From Otatea glauca (lineage: Eukaryota > Streptophyta > Magnoliopsida > Poales > Poaceae), in NCBI GenBank assembly GCA_036346275.1, contig CM070713.1:72532382-72596381 (forward strand): a DNA stretch of 64,000 nt, read 5' to 3'. The position numbers and the translations under genes were made by a program. Below, in pieces: positions 11,473 through 22,843 of the stretch (position 1 is the first letter of the stretch; every line of letters begins with the position of its first letter). Below the pieces are notes generated by a model. That model saw only the letters and a list, made by a program, of their open reading frames with translations. It was not told the origin of the DNA and did not search any database.

Positions 11473-14400
11473 ATGACAAACAAGACCAATGTAAGAGTAG
11501 CAAGAATGAAGAGAAAAGAAAAACTTGAACCGAGAGAAGCAAAGCGTGCAAGAAAAGACAATACCGATATAAGCCATACAGAGGAAACAAGGAAGACCAA
11601 TGCAAGACTAACAAGAATGAAGAGAAAGCAAAAAAATCCAAAAACTAAGGGAAGTTAAGAATGCAATAAGAGACAATACCCAATTAAATCTACAAGTCAA
11701 CATCCAAGCATTCAACAGCAGCACAACTTCCAGACACACTAATAGCAAGATATGGAACTTCGGAAAGCCAACATACAACTGCCAACACTGCAATGCACTA
11801 CTATGGTGTGAAGAAAGATTAAGATCCAATAGAACAACCAAAAGACCTTCTTTTGAATATGCTGCAAACAAGGAAAAATAGATCTACAACCACTAAAAAA
11901 ACCTCCACCTTACCTTGCGAACCTGTTAAATAGCAAGGGAAATGATACAGCAAACTTCAAACATAACATAAGGACTTACAACTCAATGTTCTCATTCACA
12001 TCAATGGGAGGAATTGTAGATAAAGAAATAAACAATGGCAAAGGACCAAATGTTTTCCGTTTGCATGGCCAAAACTACCACCATATTGAAACTCTTTTAC
12101 CAGAAGAAGGCAACAAACCACGCTTTGCACAACTGTATATCTATGACACTGAAAATGAGGTGGCCAACCGGATAAATGCTTCGAGAGGCAACGATAAAAT
12201 CTCATTAGTAGATCCTACCATCGTTGTCGGTCTGCAAAAAATGCTGGATGACAACAACATTCTGACAAAATCATTCAGAATGGCAAGGGATAGGTTCAAA
12301 GAAGAAGACTACCATGATTTCACGTTATGACTAATAAGTGCAAGGGGAAGAAACGGGACGCACGGCATGCCATCTGCATCTGAAGTTGCAGCTTTGGTAG
12401 TGAAAGATCCTACCGAAGAGAGCGAAGGACGAGACATTGTTGTTGAGTACAAGGATATGATGCCTGAAGGATATCAGAAATACATCCAAAATTCATGTCC
12501 ATGCAATACCCGCTGTTGTTCCCATACGGCGAAGATGGATTTACACTTCAAATACCATACAAACAAAAAGAAGGGGTTAGCTACAACAGGGAATATGTAA
12601 CTATGCTAGAATACTTTGCTTACTACCTCCAACAACGTCCGGAGCAATCAATGGCACTGCTGATGTCTAGACGTCTATCACTACAATTTTGGTGCGATGT
12701 ATGGACATGCATCGAGCAAAACAGACTAAATTGGATCAAAAAAATCAAGGGAAACTAAGAACAAAACTTTACAGTGGATTGCAGGATGCAATCGAGCGAG
12801 AGGGGACAACAGAACAGAGCAAGTTGGAAAAAAGATAATTCTACCTTCAAGTTTTACAGGAAGCAGAAGAAACAAGGCACAAAACTTCCAAGATGCAATG
12901 GCAATCTGTCGTTGGGCTGGATATCCATACATCTTTATAACATTCACATGCAACCCAAAGTGGCCAGAGATACAATACATGCTAGATGAAGCAGGAGGTG
13001 GCCAAAAACCAGCTGATCAACCTGATACTGTAAACCGAGTATACATGATTAAACTAAAGGAGCTACTAAGAGACATAAAAGAGAAAAAACACTTCAGAGA
13101 AACTACAGCAAGTGTCATCGACTAACAATCAATACTTACATGCATTCTAAATTTATATTAGTAATAAAAAAACTAACAATTATGAAAAAATGCAGTCATC
13201 TACACAATAGAGCTCCAACAAAGGGGACTACCACATGCCCACATACTACTATTTCTTAAGGACAAAGACAAGTGCCCAGAGCCATGGAAAATTGACAAAA
13301 TAATATGTGCTGAGATCCCAGACAAAAACAATGACCCAGAGGGGTATGCAGCAGTTGAGAAGTACTGATGCATGGACCATGCGGAGAGGCAAATCCAAAG
13401 TCACCATGCATGATTGACCATAAGTGCACCAAACACTTTCCAAAAAGATTCAATGCCCATACAACAATCGACAAAGATGGCTTTCCAATATACAGGAGAT
13501 GAGACGACAGAAGGCAAATCAAAAAGGGTGTTGCCATGCTAGACAACAGATTTGTCGTGCCATACAACAAAGATTTACTGGTCAAGTTCCAGGCACACAT
13601 AAACGTGGAGTGGTGCAACAGGTCTAGGTTAATCAAATACCTGTTCAAGTACTTCCACAAAGGCGATGACCATGTGACAGCTTTACTCAAGGCAAGAGAT
13701 GCATCAAACGACAATGACGAAATCAACATATACCTACAGATGAGATACATATCAACAACAGAAGCATGCTGGCGGATATTCCAATCTGATCTACATTATA
13801 GAGATCCACCGGTTGAGAGGCTAAACTTCCATCTAGAGAACAAATAGTATGCTATATTCCCAGACTCAACCGAAATTGACAGGATAATAAGAAAGGAAGG
13901 ACTGAAAGACACTAAATTTACTAAGTGGATGGAAGCAAACAAATACGACAAAGAAGTAAGAGAATTAACATTCGCCGAGTTCCCTTCAAAATGGGTATGG
14001 AAAAGTGAAAAAAAGAATTGGGAAAAGCGAAAATGAGGTTATGCAATTGGAAGAATCTACTACGCACATCCCACAAGTGGCGAGAGATACTATCTCAGGA
14101 TGCTACTCAACAACATAAAAGGATGCAAATCATTTGAGGATATCAGGACAGTGAACGGCATCGTTCACCCAATATACAAGTCCACATGTGAGGCGATGGG
14201 ATTTCTTGATGACGACAGCGAGTGGATTGAATGCATCAACGAGGCGTCCAACTGGGCATCTGGAACTCAACTGTGTCAACTATTCACAACCATAATGACA
14301 CATTGTGAAGTAACAAACATGAAAAATATGTGGGATTCAACCTAGGAGCCAATCTCGGGGGACATGGAACACAATAGAAGAATTATACTAAACTTTCCAA

Positions 14401-16035
14401 CACTGCAATTGACTACTTCGCAGAAAAAGTTGTACGCGTTGATCAAAATAGAGAAACTAATGGGACAAGTGGGAAAGTCACTAAGGGATTATCCAGACAT
14501 AGAACTACGAAATGGTACAGAGCTAGAGGAACTTGGCAATAAACTGATAAACAAAGAGAAAAACTATGACAAAGATGGACTTAAAGATGAGCATCTCACC
14601 ATACTAAAAAATCTAAATACAGACCAGAAAAAAGCATTTGATGCTATACTGGAATCTGTCGAAAAAGGGATGGGAAAGCAAATTTTTGTTGAAGGCTACG
14701 GCGGAACTGGGAAAACATACCTATGGAAAGCAATCACAACAAAAATACGATTGGAAGGGAAGATAGTACTTGCAGTGGCAAGCAGCGCTTCTGCTCCAAG
14801 GAGGGAGAATGGCACACTCAAGATTCTGCATTCCAATAAAAATCAATGAAGAATCAACATGTGAAATAAAACAAGGAACACATTTGGCAGACTAAAAAAT
14901 ACATCATTAATACTGTGGGACGAAGCTCCAATGACAAACAAACACTACTTTGAGGCACTCGACAAAAGCCTAAGGGATATACTAAGGTTCACAAATGAAT
15001 ACGGCGAAGAAAGACCATTCAGCGGCATGACAGTCATACTAGGAGGAGACTTCAGAGAAATCCTACCAGTCGTGCCAAAGGGAAGGAAGGAACAAATAGT
15101 GAATGCCTCAATCAAACGCTCTTACCTCTGGAAGAACTTCGAAGTAATTAGGCTCACAGAAAACATGAGATTAAACTATATGTCTAACGATCCAAAAGAG
15201 AAGCATAAGGTTGCTGAATTTGCCAAGTGGATACTAAATATCGGTGATGGAACAACAGAATCAGATAAAGGGGACGAGTGGATAAAATTCCCAAACGACC
15301 TTTTGCTACAAAAAGGAGATGACCCAAAAGAAGCAATCATCAAAAAGCACATACCCAAATTTCCTACAGAACTACCGTAATTGAGAATTCATAGAAGAAA
15401 GAGCAATATTGTGCCCGAGGAACGAAACGGTCCATGAGATAAATGAGTATATAATTAACAAAATAGAAGGCGAAGAGATTACATACCTAAGTTGTGACAT
15501 TGTGTGCAAAGCAACAACGGACAACAGAATGGAGCATATATATCCAACTGAATTTCTAAACAGCTTGAGATTCCCCGAGATCCCAAACCACAAACTAAAG
15601 CTAAAAGTCGGCCTCCCAATGATGCTACTTGGCAACATCAACCAGACTGCAGGTTTATGCAATGGTACAAGAATGACAATCACTCAGCTTGGAAAAAAGT
15701 ACATCGAGGCACAGATCATCACAGGAACACATGTGGGAGACAGGGTATATATACCTCGAATCATCATGTCACCAAGCGACTCCAAGTGGCTGTTCGTGCT
15801 CAAAAGAAGGCAATATCCTATGACAGTCTGCTTCGCAATGACAATAAATAAGAGCCAAGGTCAGTCTCTGAACAAGGTTGGCCTATACTTGCAAAAACAA
15901 GTATTTTGCCATGGGCAACTATATGTAGCATTATCCAGAGTAACAAATAGGGATGGATTGAAAGTGCTAATCGATGACTCAAAGTGTCTAGCTAAAAATA
16001 CGACAAAGAATATTGTCTACAAAGAGATCTTCTAA
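11473..16035 (+). pseudogene. Helitron Rep-helicase (HUH endonuclease plus PIF1-like helicase), broken
   Basis: The rolling-circle replicase-helicase of Helitrons, reconstructed here only as fragments in several frames. In order: basic N-terminus (11473); CxxC pair in NCQHC (about 11770); Helitron-like N domain (FSFTSMGG, 11988; FRLHGQNYHH, about 12054; CRWAGYPYIFITFTCNP, about 12908); HUH motif GLPHAHI (about 13230-13250); two-tyrosine motif KYLFKY with Tyr at 13638 and 13650; Walker A GYGGTGKT (about 14694); Walker B WDEAP (about 14918); LGGDFRE (about 15040); C-terminal helicase motif with NKSQGQS (about 15848) and YVALSRV (about 15922). Lesions include a frameshift near 11856, an in-frame TGA at 12328, a frameshift near 12490 and more near 12600, 13365, 14040, 14850 and 15385. 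Catalytic residues are mostly still readable. Confidence 0.93.
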
Positions 16036-16394
16036 AATTTTATTATGATCTCAAGTTCTTCAAAAAACAATAAAGCATACTATCTTGCTCATTAATAAAT
16101 TTATAGGGAATTAAAATGTCTGATGATCTCTATACTTGAATATCCACAAAAATATTATAAACATTAATTATTGATTCATGTTTCCTATTACAGTAAAATA
16201 TTGAAACTTGCACCATTCAACGAATCCTATAACGTCAAGCTGCTATTATATGTGCATGAACACGAAAACAGAAAAGCTAAACAAAACACAATTTATGAAG
16301 TGCACATTTATCAAGTGGTTGCAGGCTACTTGAAAATTAATAGAATTGACTAATTTTCAAGATAAATTATACTACTTGAAAGGTGCTAGGTATT
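16036..16394 (+). other. Helitron-1 sequence between Rep-helicase and solo LTR
   Basis: AT-rich, follows the Rep-helicase stop directly. One short open frame (16171-16353) without recognisable motif. The last five bases (GTATT, 16390-16394) are the left target duplication of the solo LTR. Confidence 0.5.
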
Positions 16395-18113
16395 TGAAAG
16401 ATCGAAATGGCGATCAGAGGGGGGTGAATGATCCCAAATAAAATTTCCCCACTCAAAGTACTCCAAACACTCTTGCAATAAAAATCTAAAGCACCCGAAG
16501 ATTTTCGTCCAAACTGGTGCTTCTCAGATTCACACACCCTCCAAAATCCAGAATAATTAGACAACTATGTGTACCCCTAGCTTGCATGGATAAAAACCAT
16601 GAATCATGTGAGGGGTTTTTTAATCACAATCCTGGTTGTCAAGTGTCCAAACAAAAGAGGAATCAATTCAAAAGACTTCTTTTCTAAAAGAGATAAAGCT
16701 AAAACACCAAAGTCTCTTTTCAGAAAAGTTAAAGCAGATTTTCAAAAATTATCCTCAGTTGGAATAGGTGGTTGGTGAGTTTCTGTTGCTCTAAAATTTT
16801 TGAGAAGTTTTTTCCCTGCGAGCAGTTGAGTTGTGAAACACTCCACCAAAAATCACCTCAGAAAGCTTTGTAGAATAAGAATGAAAAATCAAGAAATACA
16901 GATAGTCAGGAACTTCGACCAGAAAGTTTGAGGCTTGGTTTTCACTTCATAGATCTCAAATGGTGCAACCAGTGGACTCAAGAAATTTTATAAAGATGGA
17001 TATATGAGTCCTACACCTTCTCCAACAAGAATCACTCAAAAATGGGTTTGATATATTTTTATAAAAATCAAACACTGACTGCTGCGCGAAGAACAAGTTC
17101 TGGACAGATTTGCAATTTGATAAAAAAACTTGATCTCTAGTCTATCCAAGGGTGTAAGAAAGATGTAGAACCAAATGAACACCCTCAAGACATCCTAGAA
17201 GAACAGCATTTAGAAGGAGGGGAGGCAATTCCAGATTGCATAAATGTAAATTGCAAGAATGTAAGTGCTGAATTTAATTGTGGAATTTAAGTGCATAATG
17301 TAAATTGCGTAATTTAAATGTGTAATGTAAATGCACAAAGAAAATAAATGATTTGATGAAACATTTCATTTCTGGAAGGAGAGGTTACAAAGCCTCACAT
17401 TCATGTGGGCAAAGCTCAAAGGAGCATCAAAAACCTCAAAACCTTCAAGAGAAGGAGGCTACCCCTCCACCCCTATTTATACTACTCTTGGGCCACCTAC
17501 CACCCTTGGATGAGTCCCTCAACCCTAGAGCACTCATCTAAGGGCTAGGATTAACCCACACACACAGCCATGCAAGGGCTAACCCAAAACCCACACACAT
17601 ACCGGGTTTTCTTGCACGGTTTTCAAAGCATACTACCTAGACCCGCTAACCTATCAACTAGACCTCAATCAAGCCCTCATTGATCCACGCGGCATCTAGC
17701 TAGCATCATCTCCTTTCTTTGTCTTCTTGACTTGCCCGGACTCCGTCTCCGATCATCTTCCGGCGATCTCCCAACCGTCTGGACCTCCGACGCTCCTCGC
17801 CTAGTCCCGGTCATCCTCCGCCTCACCATGACCTAGCACCGTCGCCCTGCAACCATCAAAGACAAGGAAAAAACCTTTCATTAGCAATGCCCACAAAGAT
17901 ATTCAATGATTATCCCAAAATCATTAATCGATCATAATTGCTCTCAATGGTCCGGTGCTACTACCCCTAGGCCGGTAGCACTAAGAAGAGCAACCAACAC
18001 TCAAATTGCTTCAAATCCAATTCAATTCAAATCAAACTCAAACTTGAGCACACCTTGCTCAATAAAGTCAAATACTCATCACAAACATGGATGGACCTCC
18101 ACATGGTCCTTCA
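16395..18113. mobile_element. solo LTR (family A), 1719 bp
   Basis: Starts TGAAAGATCG and ends GGTCCTTCA, giving TG...CA ends, and is flanked by perfect 5-bp duplications GTATT (16390-16394 and 18114-18118). There is no internal domain, PBS, protein or second LTR, so it is a solo LTR left by recombination between the two LTRs of a former retrotransposon. A TATA-like TATTTATA lies at 17473-17480 after a C-rich stretch, which would suit plus-strand transcription. It inserted in Helitron-1 after the Helitron. Confidence 0.85.
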
Positions 18114-18118
18114 GTATT

Positions 18119-19448
18119 TGATGGAGACATAACCAACATTACAGCCTAAAAATCTACCAAAATAATTACTATCATGCTCATTTATGTTCAAAGCGATCAT
18201 TTCACTCTTTTGGAAATAAATTCAGAATACTAAAATTTGTTCAAAGCAGAATATCAAAATTATTAGCACCATCCAATTATCTAGGGAAAGCAAGGCAATA
18301 ACTGGATATTGGAGGTTCAACACTCCTCCAGTGCAAAAAAACAGAAACAAAAACTCTAATTAATCATTTCTCACCTGCTACACTGGAGCTAAAGAGATAT
18401 CACATCCCTTGGCCGCCAATACATCAATAATCCAAAATTTAACAACTGCTTTCAATTTAATTCAGCCAAATCAATATGATAGAAACCTAACCTCTGACCT
18501 GAACTCCCAAAGTATGTGGCACAAATGCGTTGTTTCAAAAGGAAAAATCTAAAGAGGCTCTCCCTAGGTTCTACGCAGGAATTCTTTCTAAGCCTCAAAG
18601 TGAGAACGATCTTATGCTACGCGCTTTACAATTAGATCGGAAGCCATATCAACCCTCCATAGTAGGGTCTTTGCATTTACAACCGGTATAGAAAAATTCT
18701 AATAACAAGAATGAACAATAAACTATCACCGAAGCCATATATCTGAAATGATAGATTCAAAGCCCTTAAAATTTTAAGTTTCTGAAATATAGTGATCCAT
18801 AGTACATAATTGATTCAACCCACAACATAATGCCCAATCGATAACTTAATTAATAAATAATGTTTTAGAAAATAACTTTCACAAACATGGTGAGGAGGAG
18901 AAGCAGCTAGAGGCGCGAACGCTCGACAGGGGGACGGAGGTGCTGAACTAGGCATGGAGGCGCTGCCGGTGGCGCAAGATCTCAGACGGGAGCGGAGACA
19001 TGGCCGCGGAGCACAGCCAACATATATTGAGAAAGAAGACTTAATTAATCAAGAAAACTACAACTACACTGAAAAGGGAAACAAAAAATTTCAAATAAAG
19101 AAAAAAGAGGAACCTTACCCATTCATCTACAACCATTGGACATCGGCTAAGCATCAAATCAACCTTGGCAGGGCAACAATGACGGATGCCTTCTAGATTC
19201 CTTGCCAAAATCTTCTGTACACATAGTCTGGTGCTTATGCCATGGATGTAGAATAAAAGAGAAACACACACAGGAAGAGAGGGAGAGGGAGAGGGAGAGA
19301 GATTGGGAAACAATCTTACTAATGGATAAGACTACAACGAAAGGAGGATATGCATAGAAAAAGGTAGCAGCTCCTTTCACCTTAAAAGCGTGTTTCCTAA
19401 CAACTTATGCTAAAACTATGTTTCGAAGATAATAACTTGCACTAATAT
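18119..19448 (+). other. Helitron-1 3' spacer between the two solo LTRs
   Basis: Mostly AT-rich with no recognised gene. A short GC-rich piece at 18890-19020 has an open frame starting at 18954 (MEALPVAQDL) that runs into AT-rich sequence, with no known domain; it could be a captured fragment. A purine-rich GA run lies at 19268-19305. The last five bases (AATAT, 19444-19448) are a target duplication. Confidence 0.45.
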
Positions 19449-20377
19449 TGACGAATACTGCACTGTGGGTACCCAACGGCCCAGATGACAAGCAGGCTGC
19501 GTCAAGCCCAGGTCCAACCTAACAAGCCGCCCCCGGGCCCAGCTCCGACCAAGGGACATGCGGGGCCACAAAAGGACGCTCGTCCCCGACCAGAGTAGGG
19601 CGAGCAATCCCGACCAAGTGGGACGCCGACCCCCGTCACAGGTCGGGCTCCCCCGAGCCCCAACCAAGCTGAGGCAACCTTCGCCAAGGGCCACGTGTCA
19701 GGCCTCCGTCGATTGTTGGCCATGTGCCCCACGGACAGGGTCGTTCGAAGTGACCGTACGGGGTAGGTGGCCCCTTTTCGAGGCAGCACAAGGGTTGCCC
19801 AAGTCAAAACTCCAGTCCCATCCCCCAGTCACACGAAGTATGGGGATGCGCTCCCTCCCGAGGCAGCGTCAGGGCCACGCTTCGCAACATCAGCACCTGA
19901 CAGGTTCCCAGAGGGCAGGTGCGTTGCTTCCCAAGGAAACGGCGAGCTGCTCTACTCAGCAAGCCTACCAAACCCGGTGTGGGCGAGGCCGGACGGCGAC
20001 CAATCACCAAGACGAGGGACTAGAGCTCCTAGTATAGGTTTTCTCCTTCCTTCCTTCGCCCATTTCTCAATGTAACCTGCCCCTCCCGACTGTATAAAGG
20101 GGGACAGGGCCCTCTGGGAGAGGGAGATCTCCTCTTCTCACTAAGTCTTTACGAACAGACAACGAACACTCTCGTGTTCAAGCCCTCAGCCCCCGCTTGT
20201 AAACGTGGTGCAGTCGACTGCATCCAAGGCAATACAACACCACCACACGAATTGGAGTAGGGACATTCGGCCCGAACCAGTATACATCTTGGGCTTTTGA
20301 GTCTAACCATTCAGGGAGAGGGAACGCGTGGCCCCTTAGACTTACAAATTTACTTGCCGATGCTCGAAACGCCGACA
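19449..20377 (+). mobile_element. solo LTR of the Tat/gypsy family found at 29363-42294, 929 bp
   Basis: Starts TGACGAATACTGCAC and ends AACGCCGACA, with perfect 5-bp duplications AATAT (19444-19448 and 20378-20382). It closely follows the two LTRs of the full element: the start TGACGAATACT, the TATAAAGG region (about 20093), CCACCACACGAAT, CATCTTGG, GAGTCTAACCATTCAGGGAG and TTAGACTTACAAATTTACTT are shared. No internal region remains. Orientation follows the full element. Confidence 0.93.
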
Positions 20378-20886
20378 AATATCTTCTGTTAACATTACCA
20401 TTGTTTGCTGAAACTTTCTTCATAAAAAAAATTAATATGAAAAGCAAAAAAATGGAATGAAATACCTTTTCGATGGAACGTGTGCAAAATAACATATTAT
20501 GGTATGAAAAAAACCCAACGATAACAACCAAAATCATATAGCAATCTTAAAAAAATAATATGTCATGTAGCCAAATTTTAATATAGAATAAAAAATATAT
20601 ATATATATATAATTTTAAACTACATTACGTTAGGCCTTTCAATGCCAAAATTTAAAAAAAACAATGATATCAAATGTGAAAGTCTCATAAAAAGACACAA
20701 AAAATGCTGAACTTTTACTTAAAGAAAACAAAGAAATCAAAAGACAAAAAAATTAAATAGGAATAAAAATAAAATAACATGAAATAGCTTTCAGGAATAA
20801 CGTATGGTTTAAATAGTCTACAAAATACATTAATATATTGTCAATCATATATTATTTTATACTACAAATTTAAAAAGAAATCTAGA
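20378..20886 (+). other. Helitron-1 3' terminal AT-rich region
   Basis: Very AT-rich sequence between the solo LTR and the 3' hairpin, with a TA dinucleotide run near 20597-20610. No gene. This is the expected composition of the 3' end of a large plant Helitron. Confidence 0.5.
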
Positions 20887-20914
20887 CGCGCAAATGCACG
20901 GGCCACCCTGCTAG
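20887..20914 (+). terminator. Helitron-1 3' hairpin and CTAG terminus
   Basis: CGCGC-AAAT-GCACG forms a five-base stem with one mismatch (20887-20900), followed after ten bases by CTAG (20911-20914) and then a T of the flanking hAT. Hairpin plus CTRR end is the diagnostic Helitron 3' signal for rolling-circle termination. The stem mismatch suggests decay. Confidence 0.85.
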
Positions 20915-22843
20915 TTGGGGGTAAATGAAAAGTTGAATGTATGTGGTGTCATTATAAGCTTGGAGGAGAGAGAAAAAATGGCACCAAACACTTGCATGAC
21001 CATCCTGCATGTTGTGTTGTTCGACAGCCAACAAAAGGGCCAAAACAGAGCCAATTGAGATAATCAAAGAATCCGGATGATAGAAAAGTTGGTGTGGAGA
21101 ATTAAATTTTTGACCAAGAAGTAGCTAGGAAAGAGCTTTCATTAATGATATGCATTCATGTGTACCCTTTAGCTATGGTTGAGCATGCTGGCTTCCAAAT
21201 ATTTTGTTCTTCATTACAACCAATGTACAAGATGGTGTCTAGAAATACAAGCAGGAAGGATATTTTAGGTCTACATGAAACCCGAAAGATTATGATGGTG
21301 AGGTACTTTGCAAAATTCGATAATCGAGTAGCCATCACTCCGGATGTGTGCACTGCGGACCATCAAAAGCGAGGATACATGGCAGTAACTGCACATTTTA
21401 TTGATGGTTCTTGGAACCTAAAAGCTTCCTTGTGAGGTAAAATTAAAGTTTGTACATTCATTGTCATTTGTGCGGTTATCATGGTTGGATGCATATGATA
21501 ATTTTTCTTTTATTTCAGGTTAATTTATGCGTCATGCCCACATACTGCCAAGGTTATATGACATGCCCTACATGAGTGTTTCGCTGAGTGGCACCTTTAG
21601 AGGAAATTGTCCACGTTGACATTGGAGAATTGTTCCACAAATGATTCCCTTGTGGAGAATTTACAAGATAAGTTGGATCCTAGATCTGTTATGTTGGGTG
21701 GGTCATAGTTGCATATGCGTTTTTGTGCCCATATATTGAACACAATTGTGAAAGATGGATTGAGAATCTAATTGTGAAATTAATATGGATCGAGTGTCTT
21801 GGATGATCCTATTGAGAAGGTCCATGATAGTGTTTCTTTTTGGTCGGTCACACCAAAAAGTCGTGAGAGCTCTGAAAAGATGTCAAACATATTAAACATC
21901 TCATACGAGAAAAGGCTAGCTCTTGATTGTAAAACTAGATGGAATTCAATATATATCATGCTAAGCATTGCAATAGAGTACAAAGAAAATTTTGAGTATC
22001 TTAAGCCACGTGAAAGGCTATTTACTTCTTGTCAACTGACGAAGATTAGAAGTTTGCAAAGGAAGCTTGTGATAGATTGAAACGTTCTATGATACCACTG
22101 ATTTACTATAGGGAACTACTTATGTTACAGCTAATATTTTTCCTAAAATCTGTGGCATTCATTTGGCAACGTGGAAATTACAATCTAGGTAAGTAATATA
22201 CATCTGGTACTTGAATATTTTATTTCATTTCATTTTATCCTTGCCTAAATTTACTCTTTAATGTAATAGCAACGAAGCTATAGAAAAAAAAGTCCGACAA
22301 AATGATAAACAAATTTGAGAAGTATTGGAGTGAAGTCCATGGTCTTATGGCTATTGAAACTGTTCTTGATCCAAGATATAAACTTCATTTGCTGTAGGCT
22401 CTTTTTGGTTCTCTCTATGTATATGAACATGCAGAGCATTCCATGGAGGATGTGGCTACATCAGGTAGTACTAGCACTGCTACCCAAGGCCAAGGAGAAG
22501 ATGAAGTTTTTGACATATTTGATCAATACACATGTCTTCCCATCCAGCTGTTTCTTTTTCTCAGATGTGTACAGAGAATTGGATTTATACTTGGAAGAGA
22601 CACCTCCCTAGAACACGAGCTAGACATCATTAATTGTATAAGTTTGGAGGAATTAAGTATCCTACTTTGCAAAAGATTGCACATGATGTTTTGCCTATCC
22701 CTTTAACAATTGTGGCCTCAAAATCTGCCTTTAGTACTAGTGAAAGAATACTCAGTCCACATCATAGTCGATTTGCACCAAAAATTGTTGAAGCACTGAT
22801 GTGTATGCAAGCTTGGTCTCACGTGAACATGTTAGGTAAATAA
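20915..22843 (+). pseudogene. hAT-1 transposase body: BED finger to dimerisation domain, broken
   Basis: Continues the hAT frame interrupted at 4630. The first residues give a BED zinc finger: VECMWCHYKLGG followed by HLHDH (20935-21010). The conserved RICESLEEPER-type stretch follows: VEHAGFQIFCSSLQP (21178), RVAITPDVCTA (21330) and GYMAVTAHFIDGSW (21375). Further conserved pieces appear in other frames: a CAHILN region (about 21725), a WSEVHGLMAIETVLDPRYK piece (about 22320) and a C-terminal hAT dimerisation domain from about 22640 (YPTLQKIAHDVLPIP, STSERILSPHHSR, EALMCMQAW). Multiple stops and frameshifts; an in-frame TGA stands where a Trp codon is expected just before the zinc finger. 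A possible last exon lies at 23232-23264 after a TTTTCAG acceptor. Confidence 0.88.

Larger units (their letters stand above)
4631..20914 (+). mobile_element. autonomous-type Helitron (Helitron-1) with RPA and Rep-helicase genes
   Basis: The 5' end is A|TCTATCTATT (4631), a typical plant Helitron start. The 3' end is a short hairpin followed by CTAG (20911-20914) and a T in the flank, the standard Helitron terminus. There is no target duplication; the host site is A|T, as expected. Inside, in the same orientation, are an RPA70-like gene (5654-8255) and a Rep-helicase (11473-16035). Removing the two solo LTRs leaves about 13.6 kb, a normal size for an autonomous plant Helitron. Both genes look decayed, so the copy is probably inactive. 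Confidence 0.93.

Noticed and set aside
13256..13750. 164-residue minus-strand frame
   Set aside because: It is the shadow of the Rep-helicase, which has HUH and two-tyrosine motifs on the plus strand here.
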